The notes below the pieces were generated by a model. That model worked only from the letters and a program-made list of their open reading frames with translations. It did no database searches and was not told the origin of the DNA. A stretch of 64,000 bases of DNA. Origin: Zygnema cylindricum. Lineage: Eukaryota > Streptophyta > Zygnematophyceae > Zygnematales > Zygnemataceae. Shown here one piece after another: positions 34,281 through 44,460 of the stretch; position 1 is the stretch's first letter; every line of letters begins with the position of its first letter. A program made the position numbers and the translations under genes. Where the stretch lies: the NCBI GenBank assembly GCA_037447655.1, contig JBBHKE010001012.1:27540-91539 (forward strand), written 5' to 3'.

Positions 34281-34475
34281 AAAAGTTCAGCGAACTAGCG
34301 GCGAGCGCCGGAATTTACGGCGTCTTTAAAAAGTTCAGCGAACTAACGGCGAGCCCGGAATTTACGGCCGTCTTTAAAAAGTTCAGCAAACTAACGGCGA
34401 GCGCCGGAATTTACGGCGTCTCTAAAAAGTTCAGCGAACTAGCGGCGAGCGCCGGAATTTACGGCATCTCCAACG
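34281..34475 (+). repeat. 48-bp GC-rich tandem repeat, four copies
   Basis: The unit starts GTTCAGCGAACTAGCGGCGA and ends in AAAAA. Copies begin at 34285, 34333, 34381 and 34429, an exact 48-bp period, with few substitutions. Contains GCGAGCGCCGG, which stands out against the AT-rich flanks. Each copy has a short inverted element, GTTCAGCGAAC. Confidence 0.95.
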
Positions 34476-34611
34476 GCGGTTTCCTTTTGAAGACGGAGTG
34501 GGGGACAAATAAAAATACGCGCGCGCAAATGAAGCAAAGTCTTTTTTTTAATGTCCGTACAATATTCCGTAAAATCTAAGACGTCCGAAATCTACGAAAT
34601 TTACGAAACTA

Positions 34612-35112
34612 CACCGCGAATCGTAATTAGAGTAAATTACTCTAATTCGGTCGCTCGAAATTTTGACTCTATCACATCAAATAGAGTAATCGATTCTAAT
34701 TTTTTCATTATTCTAATTTAGGTAAGGTTTAATTAGCGTTTTTAATTCTAATATATGTTTGTTTTAAATAGTGTGGAGTACGGACGACGTCCGACCGTGC
34801 AAAGTTGTACTTTTTTAAGTAAAAAAGTACAAATAATGATTTAATACAGGCCATTATCATGTAATTGCGTTTTAACAAAACGCGTAATGCGAACGTCATA
34901 GTGACGATAAACTGTACGTTTTGTCAGATTCTGTACGAATACCTTATTTACAGTAGAGGATATTAACTTGCCAAATTAGAGTACACCGCATAAATTAGAG
35001 TAAATTCCTTTTTGAAACAGCTCTATCACATAAATTAGAGTAAATTACTCTAATTATTTTTTTCTCTTTTTTTACTCTAATTTTTTCATTACTCTAATTA
35101 CGATGCGCGGTG
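34612..35112. mobile_element. TA-flanked TIR element (MITE), second copy
   Basis: 27-bp inverted repeats at 34609-34635 and 35089-35115 match at 26 positions. The element begins CACCGCGAATCG and is bounded by TA on both sides. The interior is AT-rich, with repeated ACTCTAATT motifs. The end pattern matches the element at 33448, so they form one family. Confidence 0.82.
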
Positions 35113-35253
35113 TAGCGAATACTACGTAGTTTTCGGAAAAAGTCCAAATCCGTACGAATGCGACTTCTATGCGTTACAGTACTGATGTGGGATCCGTACT
35201 CTCATACCCTTCCGTGTCGTAAATAGTAAATACGTTACCGATGTGTAGTGCAG

Positions 35254-35805
35254 AACACCGTGAATCGTTATTAGTGTAACCCGGCGCATATAGACGATGA
35301 TTGTAGTTCGGACCTTTAGTGTGGCATAGTCAAAGGCTTCATCATTTGGAGGAGTTTGTACTTTGTAGTGTTTGTGCGGTCTGGTTTTTGTTGTTTCTTT
35401 TTGTTGTACTTGCCTACTTTTCGTGCTTTTAGTCCTTCAAGGTTTTGGTCTTCTCCCTTTGATGGGCATCAACTCTTTTTAGTTACAATCGTGTTTTGTA
35501 CTTTGATGGTTTTACCATCTCTTTTTTGGAAATAAAATCATGAAATGTAAAGAAGTTATCAGTGGAAATAAACAAATAGTATTATAAGCTCTATTTTGGG
35601 TTGGCTAACCTATCCCTAACAACACATTAAACACACATAACACTAACAATTTCGCGCGATTGTAAGGTTGTGTATCGGGTAATTTCATATAGGGATGATT
35701 CTTACACGTTGAGATATAGAACAGTGAAACGGCCCCATATATCTCTCCGCGACCAACAAAAAATAACGCTATGTGTTTGGTACACCGTGAATCGTTATTA
35801 GCGTA
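35254..35805 (+). repeat. Two same-direction MITE ends
   Basis: AACACCGTGAATCGTTATTA at 35258 and ACACCGTGAATCGTTATTAG at 35780 match the terminal repeats of the TA-flanked MITE family, but they point the same way. No inverted partner was found, so these look like truncated copies. Confidence 0.5.
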
Positions 35806-37200
35806 TAGAAATTATTAGTGTGAATAAAGAATAAGTGTCATTTACGCTAATTTGTGTATCAATCCCATTATCAAAAAAATGTTTAATTCTAATTTCTCCA
35901 TGACGCTGATTTAGGTATACATGATCTGCCGCCATAACATATACGTTAAAATAGGTGGAAGTACAAATTATGACAATCCGTACGACGTCGAGTCTTTCCA
36001 GTGTAAAAATCCATAATTCTATTTTGGGTTTGCGGATATACAATAATTACGCCGTTCATAATTATACACTAAAATAGGAACGGGTAAAAACAGACGAAAC
36101 GTACGAGTTTATGTACTTTCATTTACGTTCATTCATGATTATAATAAGTGAATGTTTCGCACGCGGTGAATTGATAACAGTAAAAAAGGTGCGAGGACAA
36201 CATAGGGCGAAACGTACATTGTCACGTCATACAGTCGATTGCATGCATCGGGTTGTTAAACGCAGTTACGTTATAATGCTACGTAACCGTACAATTTTAA
36301 TATGTTTATTCAGTTCAAATATGTGTTGTACAATCAACGAAACTATAACGGAAGGTATTCTATGTTTACGTTTCGTTTCACATAACGTACATTGAACTCT
36401 GTGATTGATTTTAATTTCCTTGTCGTTCGCGGGGTGAACGAACGTTCTGTGACGTTAAATAAGGACCCTTAACCTTAATAAGGTGCTTGGTGGGATGCTT
36501 TATTACAGTTTATGCATTGTAATTTGGGACATAAGTCTAATAAGGATGCGTTTATTGAGATCAAACTTCAAATATACCTCTTTTTAGTATCACTGTTAAT
36601 TCTAATTGAACGTAAAACGGAAAAAATCCACTTATGAGGATACATGTTAATTCTAATTGGCGGTAATTGAGCGACGAAAACTGATCAGGCGCCGTCGTAA
36701 AATTATCATTGGTTGTTGTCGAAAACACGTGGCATGTTGACCATCCACGCATTCCTAAAGTTGGTCGCCTTTCATAGATGACGTTAGAACAGCGGATTCC
36801 CAAGGTTACGACGCCGCATTTTTCCCATCATATTTTGCCGTACAACATGTAATTGGAGGCGTTTTGGCGCTATCAACATTACATCGACGGCGTAAGTTTT
36901 GCAATATTCTGGCAATTCGAAGCAACTTTTACGTGATCCCGCTTATATTCCCGCGTTTTCAAATATTTTTAAATTCAAAGGCATGCTAAAGTTCAAAATT
37001 TGAATTTTGAACGAAAAATTCAAAATGTCAAATCCCTCTATTGTTACACCACAAATTCACTTTCACTTGCAGCTCGTGTATTATATAAATGTATTTGTGA
37101 TAATGGCAACGACACTATCGCTACTTCTTCCTCATTTGCTTGGGTTGCCACTTTCTTCTTTTCCGGCTGCTCCTATTTCTTATTTTTAAAGTGATATTAA
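35806..37200. other. Gene-free region left of locus E
   Basis: AT-rich with scattered CG-containing motifs. No gene can be supported. Confidence 0.45.
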
Positions 37201-37521
37201 ATGTTTGAAAGTATGTGGACCCTTAATAGAATTTGGGGCGCCAAACGTGGCAATAACAAGAACAATCCCCATAACGCTCAGGTTGAACAAGATGAGGAAA
37301 ATGAGAGGAACGACGAGGAAAACGCATTTCCGAACGAGAAAGAGAGTGAGGCGGAAGTCCAAACCTCGGTAGACCTGGCAACCATTGTGGAAGGATTTTT
37401 TACGTCCTCGACCAATACTAGAGGACGTGTCTCCCACCGTAAAGTTCAACACGTGTCCACTAAGGCAACTCGGATGCGAGAAATAAACAAGATGTTGAAG
37501 GACTGTGAAAATAATGGCTGA
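37201..37521 (+). CDS. Unknown acidic/basic open frame at left of locus E
   Basis: 106 codons. An Asn/Glu/Asp-rich segment is followed by a basic segment (R-G-R-V-S-H-R-K-V-Q, K-A-T-R-M-R-E-I-N-K-M-L-K). It resembles in composition the acidic exons at 38581 and 43069, and the strand is the same. It could be the first exon of the locus E accessory protein, or a decayed piece. No family is recognised. Confidence 0.3.
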   Translation: MFESMWTLNRIWGAKRGNNKNNPHNAQVEQDEENERNDEENAFPNEKESEAEVQTSVDLATIVEGFFTSSTNTRGRVSHRKVQHVSTKATRMREINKMLKDCENNG

Positions 37522-37894
37522 GCTGAACTCATTCCAAGAACCATAAGGAAGTTTCTCGAGCATTTTACCGGAGTGTACGGTACAAGTAAGCCATTTCAAC
37601 CAAACGTTCTCCCATTTAATAAATGATTTCGTTTCGTCCTTTCTTTTGTGTTATTATTCCCATTCACAATGCGTTGTTATATTTTAATTTTGTTGTGCTT
37701 TTAAATTATTTGTACAGTATTATTTTGGAACGTCGCCTTTCTCTCTCAAACTATACACTGACTTCTCACTAACTCACCATTTGTGTGTGTTTTTATATGT
37801 TGTCGACTAATATGCATTGTTTTGTTATTTTTTAGTATTATTTTCCACATGGCCTGTGATTTCCTTATGGCGACATTATACTAGCGATGACATG

Positions 37895-38165
37895 TCTTTG
37901 TCGCGGTGTATGCGACGACATCATGTCGTCGCTTCAACGATGGGTACGACAAAATAACTGAATGGATAAGGATAGCTAGTTTCGTCGAAAGTGTGAATGA
38001 CGTACGACAGTGGTTTGTCGTTTCAACTAAACCACAACGACATCAGTTCAGACAATTCAACGTTGGTATTTTCGAATGTAATTGGCGGACGACGACATTG
38101 TTTCCTCGATTCAATATTGGGAAACTCGAATACATTCAAACGCTCGACGACATTCTGTCGTCGCT
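37895..38165. repeat. CGACGACA/TGTCGTCG palindromic repeats, left cluster
   Basis: A near-perfect palindrome, GCGACGACATCATGTCGTCG, at about 37912-37932. An imperfect one, CGACGACATTCTGTCGTCG, lies near 38146. Partial motifs lie between them. The same motif recurs at 57540-57670 and 60016-60430 in non-coding parts of locus E. Confidence 0.6.
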
Positions 38166-38580
38166 TGAATTTCGGGCTTACAATCATAGGACCAACGGTT
38201 TAATTTTCCAGCTGTGAAGAGTGGACTACTTTTACAGTTGGACAATTTGAGTAAAGACCTGGGTAAAAGTGCGTATTTTAAGGTTTTTTTGTCTCCATCG
38301 ATGTATATTTGCTTTTTCCTTATTAACCAATCTTTGTTTTTCAATAGAGGGGGGCCGACGACTATTCAAACGACTTCGCTCTGCCATTCGGTTGCGATAT
38401 CGTCCACTACCAATGGCAGTCGAGATGGGGGGTCATATACTTATAGGGGAGAACTTAGAGAGGGAAAGAGATGCAACCGGGGAGTGTTGGGGAATAGGGT
38501 GGAACCAGAAGAGGGTGGTAGGGAAAAGATTGGAATGGAGTTGGTTTTGAGGGAGGGAAAGGAATCGGGAAATAGATGAG

Positions 38581-38765
38581 ATGGAGGAAACAAAGCCGGT
38601 GGTGAGGGAAGGGACGGCAACGGAGAGGGTAGTTTGGGGAAATGTGTCGGAGGGGGAGTTACCGGTTGAGGGGATTGAAAGGAACGAAGAAGGTGTCGGC
38701 AAAGTACAAGGGGGTAAGGAAGTAGACGAAGTGTACGAACCCTCACGAACCATATCGGACGATCT
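38581..38765 (+). pseudogene. Locus E acidic exon, left piece (split by D)
   Basis: The frame from 38581 (M-E-E-T-K-P-V-V) to S-D-D at the D insertion is Glu/Gly-rich. Removing D and one copy of its target duplication joins it in frame to the acidic segment at 43069 (D-P-I-E-E-R-E-E-P-T). Conservation of the frame across the insertion supports a once-coding region. No family is recognised. Confidence 0.55.
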
Positions 38766-39963
38766 TAAAATTCTATGGGTTCCATTTCCCAACAGAAATC
38801 GTAGACCTAAAGAAGCTTATCTAGATAATGCCGACTCCAAGTTGATACAAACCCGAATGATTGACACCTTCACAGTCCGAACTCGTATACTGCTTCACCT
38901 CTATGAAAGAAGACTTTCTGTGTGCTCAGTTTCATCACAGAATGCAAAGCTTGAACATGTGTTTTGGACAACATTCCCCACTTTGACTTTCCCTTAGAAA
39001 TTCCACCACCATGGCAAGCAAGAACTCTGACCGACTACACCGTTGTGTAGCCTGGACTCCTTTCAGTGCGCAGCAAAAAGAAGCACTGAATTTGGTCCCC
39101 TGAGCTGCTAGTTATGGCTGGCCAAAGATGCCATATAAATACAAAAGGTCACCTGGAGAGAGGCGCCTCATTCACGCTAAGTCCCTTAACTCCTACTCAT
39201 ACCTACCTACTACTGTACCATTGACCAATCAAAAAACTGTATAGTACAAGAAGGTACAGTGGCCGATTGTACTTCTTGTACGTCCATTGTGTTGTTCTTT
39301 GGTCTAAAATAGACCGCATAAGCCACCGAAACTATCATGCAAAAAGGTAAGCAAAGCTAGGCCAATGAACAATCATATGAAATATGCACCCTCCCAATGC
39401 GTACACAGACGAATTAAACAACAATTAGGGATCCGTGAAAATCACAACTCACCCTAAGACAATGCGTACACAGATGCAACAAAATGCATACACAGATGCA
39501 TTAACCAAGCGTACACAGACGCAACTGAATGCATACACAGATGCATTAAACAACAACTAGGGTTCTGTGAAAATCACAACTCCCCCTAGGACAAATGCAT
39601 CAACAGTGCATGAGATAAAAATATATGTAAATAACATATATAAACAATAATAATAAATGAATGTAATCTCACAAAGGTATAATCAAATAACAAATACTCA
39701 AGTGAAAGCGACGTTTGCATAAGCTTTTAATTAATTACCGAACCACGTTCGTGTATCGTTTCGTTACTTAATGGTTAAGGCCTATTTCTATCATTTCATG
39801 AAGTAGGTTCAATACTTTAGGGAAACATTTTGGTAAACTATTAATGTGTCAGCCTGTTTGCCTGTTTCTTTCAGACTATGGCGGGAGCCATGGTGACTCT
39901 CTCTCTCTCTTTTCACTCTAGAGTCTAAATTAAGAAGTGAATATTAATTACTTCTTTTCAACA
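38766..39963 (-). repeat. 3' LTR of element D (left), with foreign middle
   Basis: 1198 bp. Both flanks match the right LTR, but the middle block 39291-39699 is unrelated to the corresponding 42558-42802. That block holds tandem TACACAGATGCA-type units (about 39400-39560) and a duplicated segment around TAGGGATCCGTGAAAATCAC. The tRNA-like block lies at 39765-39825 (TTAATGGTTAAGGCC and GGTTCAATAC). Confidence 0.87.
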
Positions 39964-40053
39964 CTCCCCTTAATTGTTAGTCATCTATTAATTTAAGTCC
40001 ACACATTTTAACACTCCCCTTATTTTCTAGTCTACTTTTCTTTTATCTCACAT

Positions 40054-41493
40054 TTAATAACAAAACACAATTATATATAATTTTTTCTTTTTCCTTTTTC
40101 TTTTCCCCTCATAAAACTTTAAGTGAATACCCTTGTATTTGAAACAGTGTATTATGTGAATCGAAATATTAATTGCATCACACATTTTATTTTGCATGCA
40201 ATTTTTCATAAATTCGGGCTTTTGGAGCAAGGATTTTATCCACCTCATTCCTTCTTCATCCAAGCAAAATCCAAATTCCCACTTGCATTTCAAACAGCTA
40301 GCCCCTTCCCCAACCTGCAACACATACCCAGATGCTAACCCTTTTACAAGGACACCTTCATAAATGGCATCACTTCTATTAGTGATGTCAAATTCATTAC
40401 CCCCCAAATTTATCTTTAAATCACGAGTCCCCACTAAGTTCCTCATAAAAACTACATCTTTCGTACTCATATATTTGTTCATGATAATTACCCCATCTTT
40501 TGAACTTCCCTCACTCTCTCCCATAGAATTGTTTCCACTATCACTTTCTATTTTGATTCCCAAAAAATATTTCTCCTCCCCTAAACCTTTCATTAAATAT
40601 TCATCTTCTCCCCTATCCTTTGAAGTTTCATCTAGATTTGCTATTCCAATTTCTTCGGAATCCGTTGAATTCTCCTTTTTCGAACTGTTTTTTGTCTCCG
40701 AAATATCTTTTAGGATATCCTCAATATTCTGATTTTTCCCTTCTTCCAATTTTAATTCTAAATTTGACTTTCTCATTTCTAAGTCATTTACTCTATACTC
40801 GTTGACATCCTCATCATGTTTAACTCCCTCAAGTACATCTTTTCTTTTGACCTCTCTTATACCTCCAAAAGCACACTGTTGCTTTCGTGGAATTTTTGTG
40901 TGCTCTTCTCTTTTCCCTATACTACCGATGTGGAAAAGCTCTGAAATATCTTTATCCTCTTTCTCCCTTTCCCCTTTTTCTTCCTCATTCACATTCCAAA
41001 TTCTAATTTCTTCCAAATAAGGACAATACGCCATATAGTGACCCGGTTCCTTACAAAAGAAGCAAACCCCTCCTTTTAAAACCCCCCTTTGTTTTCCTCT
41101 TCCTCTCTTTCCACGCAAGTTCCGATACGGCTTATCATTATCTTTCTTCCTCTCATCACGCCGCCAATCACCATCATTCCTCTCATCACGCTTCCACCAA
41201 TCACCATCATTCCTCTCATCACGTTTTCGACAATCACCACCAGCTATCAGTGCATTCACCTTGTCACTTCCCCTACGAAGCTCCAAAGTACTTTCCTTCA
41301 CAAGAATCATCCCCATGGTAATGCTCCAAGTCCATGAGGAGTAGTCCATTTCGTGTATACGGTTAATGATGTTTTCATACTCATCTGGGAGTTTCATTAT
41401 TAGTGTGTTAATCTTTCTCACCTCAGATTCTACATATCTTGCACTAGCAAGCTCAATATATAACGCATCAATATCATTGCAAAACTCTACCAT
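40054..41493 (-). CDS. Element D Gag fused to collapsed pol remnant (479 codons)
   Basis: A continuous open frame. Residues about 1-90 are the capsid C-terminal half, with L-I-M-K-L-P-D-E-Y-E-N-I. Then come two and a half copies of an 11-residue R-D-E-R-N-D-G-D-W unit and an Arg/Gly-rich RNA-binding stretch. A complete CCHC zinc knuckle follows (C-F-F-C-K-E-P-G-H-Y-M-A-Y-C, about residue 150). After Q-Q-C-A-F-G-G the frame runs through a charged linker into RT/RNase H relics: Y-F-L-G-I-K-I-E, V-G-T-R-D-L-K, F-D-I-T-N-R-S-D-A, and M-R-W-I-K-S-L-L. The RNase H glutamate segment is deleted, so no enzyme activity is expected. The start codon at 41493 is internal to gag; the upstream part is frame-broken. 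Confidence 0.85.
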   Translation of the reverse strand: MVEFCNDIDALYIELASARYVESEVRKINTLIMKLPDEYENIINRIHEMDYSSWTWSITMGMILVKESTLELRRGSDKVNALIAGGDCRKRDERNDGDWWKRDERNDGDWRRDERKKDNDKPYRNLRGKRGRGKQRGVLKGGVCFFCKEPGHYMAYCPYLEEIRIWNVNEEEKGEREKEDKDISELFHIGSIGKREEHTKIPRKQQCAFGGIREVKRKDVLEGVKHDEDVNEYRVNDLEMRKSNLELKLEEGKNQNIEDILKDISETKNSSKKENSTDSEEIGIANLDETSKDRGEDEYLMKGLGEEKYFLGIKIESDSGNNSMGESEGSSKDGVIIMNKYMSTKDVVFMRNLVGTRDLKINLGGNEFDITNRSDAIYEGVLVKGLASGYVLQVGEGASCLKCKWEFGFCLDEEGMRWIKSLLQKPEFMKNCMQNKMCDAINISIHIIHCFKYKGIHLKFYEGKRKRKKKKLYIIVFCY

Positions 41494-42052
41494 GCTATCG
41501 CCTTTATAAACATAGGTCTCTATTTCCTATTTTATTACCTGCTACCTCTGTATAGTCTTACTCTTATAAATATGAATTAGTGTTTTCCATATTTTAGAAG
41601 ACTTGGTTAGGTTTATAAGAGTGATAGCTATGGACTTAGACACGTTTCCAAGTATGAGATGTTTTGCTATAGTGTTTTTGTACTCCCAAACTCTACAATT
41701 AATTTCATCAGTTTTTGGTTTAGTTATAACCCCTACAAATGGATCTGTAAGTGAGAGCCTAGCTCCTCTCACCAGAGGTGTTCTTTTACCATTCTCCCTT
41801 TTTCCCTCTTCCATGGCAATATTTTCCTGCATCTGAACTCCATTTGGTTTCCTATGAAGCCCCAGTTGAATCTCTATATTGAGTTTCATCAAAGCCCAGT
41901 GGCGGGCATCTCACTTGTCTCGAAACAATTCCCCATAAGTGCTTTTCGAAAAGCAATCCCTCCATCGTAAATTCCTAATAAGTGAAGTCTGTTCCATGAA
42001 ACATAGGCACCCTAGATGGTGGGCCCATAACCTGCAATTCTATGGGTTGCAT
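41494..42052 (-). pseudogene. Element D gag N-terminal part, stop-interrupted
   Basis: Starts at ATG 42052 inside the 5' LTR (M-Q-P-I-E-L-Q, then V-M-G-P-P-S-R-V-P-M-F-H-G). It continues through T-I-A-K-H-L-I-L-G-N-V and L-I-H-I-Y-K-S-K-T to stops near 41530-41540, before the long frame. This part is damaged, whereas the downstream frame is open. Confidence 0.78.
42017..42032 (-). promoter_or_regulatory. Primer-binding site of D
   Basis: The plus strand TGGTGGGCCCATAACC equals the initiator tRNA-Met anticodon-stem segment base for base over 16 positions. It sits directly next to the 5' LTR and is translated as V-M-G-P-P. Confidence 0.87.
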
Positions 42053-43068
42053 TTCCCCATAGAAATCGCAGACCTAAATAATCTTATCTAGATAGTGCCG
42101 ACTCCAAGTTGATACAAACCCAAATGACTCACACCTTGACAGTCCTAACTCGTATACAGCTTCACCTCTGTGAAAGAAGACTTTTTGTGTGCTCAGTTTC
42201 ATCACAGAATGCAAAGCTTGAACTTGTGTTTTGGACAATATTCCCCACTTTGAGTTTCCCTTAGAAATGCCACCACCATGGCAAGAGAAAACCCTGACCG
42301 ACTACACCCTTCTGTAGCATGGACTCATTTGAGTCCGCAGCAAAAAGAATCACTGAATTTGGTCCCTTGAGCAGCTAGTTATGGCAGGCCAAAGATGGCC
42401 TATAAATACAAAAGGTCACCTAGAGAGGGGCGCCTCATTCACGCTAAGTCCATTAACTCCTACTCACACCTACCTACTACTGTACCCTAGACCAATCAAA
42501 AAAGTGTATAGTATAAGAAGGTATAGTGGCCTATTGTACTTCTTGTACGGCCATTGTACAACATGGCCTTCTGGTTAACACTTGTCAGCTTGGGAGCCAT
42601 CGTTCCTCCTCCCAACTTTTTCGGCATTCAATGATGTGGCGCCACGTGGCACAACGCGCCGCTATGTCCGAAAGCCGCCAAAGATTCATTCGGGTTTGGC
42701 GGGGTCGACGTCGTCTGTCTAATCATGTATTTTACACGGCTAAATTCGCGCCCGCGAGCGCCGTTTGACTATAGATGTCGTTTCGTCAATTTTGGTCTTT
42801 TTAAGTGAAAGTAACGTTTGCGTAAGCTTTTAATTAATTACCGACCCACGTCCGTGTATCATTTCGTTACTTAATGGTTAAGGCCTGTTTTTATAATTCC
42901 GTAGACCTAGGTTCAATACCTCTTTAGGGCAACATTTTGGTAATCTATCAATGTGTCTGTCTGTCTGCCTGTTTCTTTTTGACTATGGCGGCAACCATCG
43001 TGACTCTCTCTTTCTCTTCACTCTCGAGTCTAAATTAAGAAGTGAATATTAATTAATTATTTTCAGTA
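42033..43068 (-). repeat. 5' LTR of element D (right)
   Basis: 1036 bp. The plus strand runs from TGCAATTCTATGGG to ...TTTTCAGTA, where the canonical CA end has mutated. Contains the U3 inverted repeat (GGCCATTGTACAACATGGCC, 42548-42567) and, toward the interior, GGCCTATAAATACAAAAGG at about 42393 as the TATA region on the opposite strand. Confidence 0.87.
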
Positions 43069-43458
43069 GATCCTATAGAGGAAAGGGAAGAGCCTACTGA
43101 AAAGGAGGAAGTACCGGAAGAAACCAAATCGTCGGATATTCCGGTGACGAAATACGACGAAGATCCCTCAACCTCGGACCAGCAATCTTCAGAGAGCTCG
43201 GAGAGACGCATAGAGGAAGAATATGGAGAAAAAGACGAGGTTGTTGCTTTTCCACCATCAATGAACCGTGATAGAGCTCTCGTGGCAATACAAGGACCTC
43301 AAATTCCGGCAGAGCTTGATGTGGTAATTCGAGAGGAAGAACCCGATTGGTTTTTCCCGCCTCCCGTCGAAGACGAGGCCATGGATGGCTTACGACCAAC
43401 GGCAGCCCATGACATTGCGGTCGAGGATTGGCTAGACTATTGGCGTTATGGGGAGGCT
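43069..43458 (+). pseudogene. Locus E acidic exon, middle piece (between D and A)
   Basis: An open frame from D-P-I-E-E-R-E-E-P-T through Ser/Glu-rich sequence (S-S-E-S-S-E-R-R) to D-W-F-F-P-P-P-V-E-D and E-D-W-L-D-Y-W-R-Y-G-E-A. Removing element A and one TSD joins it in frame with R-L-I-D-R-W-L-N-R-V at 56748. The aggct duplication occupies 43454-43458. Confidence 0.7.
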
Positions 43459-44446
43459 CGTTGAAATTAAAGGTATTTTCTAGGTTACTTAATTGATGTA
43501 AGTACGAGCAAGAAAAAGCAAAGGCAGCCTGCTACTAACTTATCTCTCTAGCCTCCATACTTGTCGAAGTTATTGAAGGCTGGAGAGGAAGCTAGAGCCA
43601 TGGCTGCCTATACTTCTTTTAGAGTCAGAAGGCAGACCCTTGGTTAACTTACTAAAAGGATTGACAGACCCAGGATTTGATCCTGGTACCTACCATCCGT
43701 CAAAGTAGCTGTTAATCTTATCTTGTAGTCTAAGACCACTGCTGAAGTATATAGGGTACGATAGCTACTTAAAGAGGACGAAATAGAGAAGTTCAGTTTA
43801 CTGACAAACAGACCACAATCACACAGACACAGTTAAATAGAATTACACCGAAAAGTATTGCTTGTATTTTAAACGACTATAAATTAAGGCCGACATCAGT
43901 CTAACGACGATGGAAAAAGTGGGAATCTCGGAATGGTCGATTTGGCGGTTTGCGGTCATAGCCACACCTGGTGATACGTGGCAACATGACATTGGATGAC
44001 GGCATTTTCAAGACATACTATGGCGAACGCAGATATGGCAGGCGTCGTCTTCATGGCCATGTCGTACAATGGTCGTACAGACAGTACTCCGGGGCAACTA
44101 CCTTTCTGTACTGTACACTGAATTGATTGGCTCGTACATCAGTAGTAGAGGGTTTAGAGAGGGGTTTAGGACTTAGAAAATTAGAGGTAGCCGTCTCTCT
44201 TCCAGGGAGCTCCTATATAAAAGGACATCTTTGACCGTTGATAATTTACTGCTCAGGGGAGCAAATTCAAGGATTCTTTTTGGGGCAGACTCAGGGGAGT
44301 CAGTTCTTCCAAGGGGTGCACTTTGGTCAGTCTGTATACTGTCAGGGTGTCACCTATAGTAATACAAAGACCGAGAGGTTGAGGTTATTTTAGAGGCTTC
44401 TGGTAAGCTGCCTGCTCTGAGTACCAATGGAGGTCTCAAAGTTGAA
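43459..44446 (+). repeat. 5' LTR of element A
   Basis: Starts CGTTGAAATTAAAGG (TG changed to CG) and ends ...CTCAAAGTTGAA. The 3' LTR starts TGTTGAAATT and ends TTGCA. Contains the antisense tRNA-like block at 43662-43740, the U3 inverted repeat near 44053-44078, a TATA box, and the small conserved hairpin near 44285-44303. Confidence 0.92.
44214..44222 (+). promoter_or_regulatory. TATA box in A LTR
   Basis: TATATAAAA, in the context GAGCTCCTATATAAAAGG. The matching place in the 3' LTR reads TGTATAAAA. It lies about 210 bp upstream of the gag ATG, so it probably marks the U3/R border. Confidence 0.6.
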
Positions 44447-44460
44447 GGTTATGTGCCCAG
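44447..44460 (+). promoter_or_regulatory. Primer-binding site of A
   Basis: GGTTATGTGCCCAG follows the LTR. It matches the half-tRNA-iMet site GGTTATGGGCCCAC with two differences and is in frame with gag. Confidence 0.7.

Larger units (their letters stand above)
38766..43068 (-). mobile_element. Non-autonomous gag-only Copia-derived element D
   Basis: A minus-strand element with TSD gatct (38761-38765) and gatcc (43069-43073). The 5' LTR is 42033-43068 and the 3' LTR is 38766-39963, with a 2069-bp interior. The interior encodes Gag through the zinc knuckle in one long frame that then passes directly into shortened RT/RNase H remnants. Protease triad, integrase and RT palm are missing. This fits terminal-repeat retrotransposons with a gag domain (the TR-GAG type known in plants), here derived from the A/G/H lineage. 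Confidence 0.9.

Noticed and set aside
37186-37599. A 137-codon minus-strand open frame
   Set aside because: It is antisense to the acidic plus-strand frame, which fits the composition and direction of the other locus E pieces better.
39400-39560. A CRISPR-like array of short ACACAGATGCA repeats
   Set aside because: Units are directly adjacent or overlapping without unique spacers, in a eukaryotic LTR. This is simple tandem repetition.
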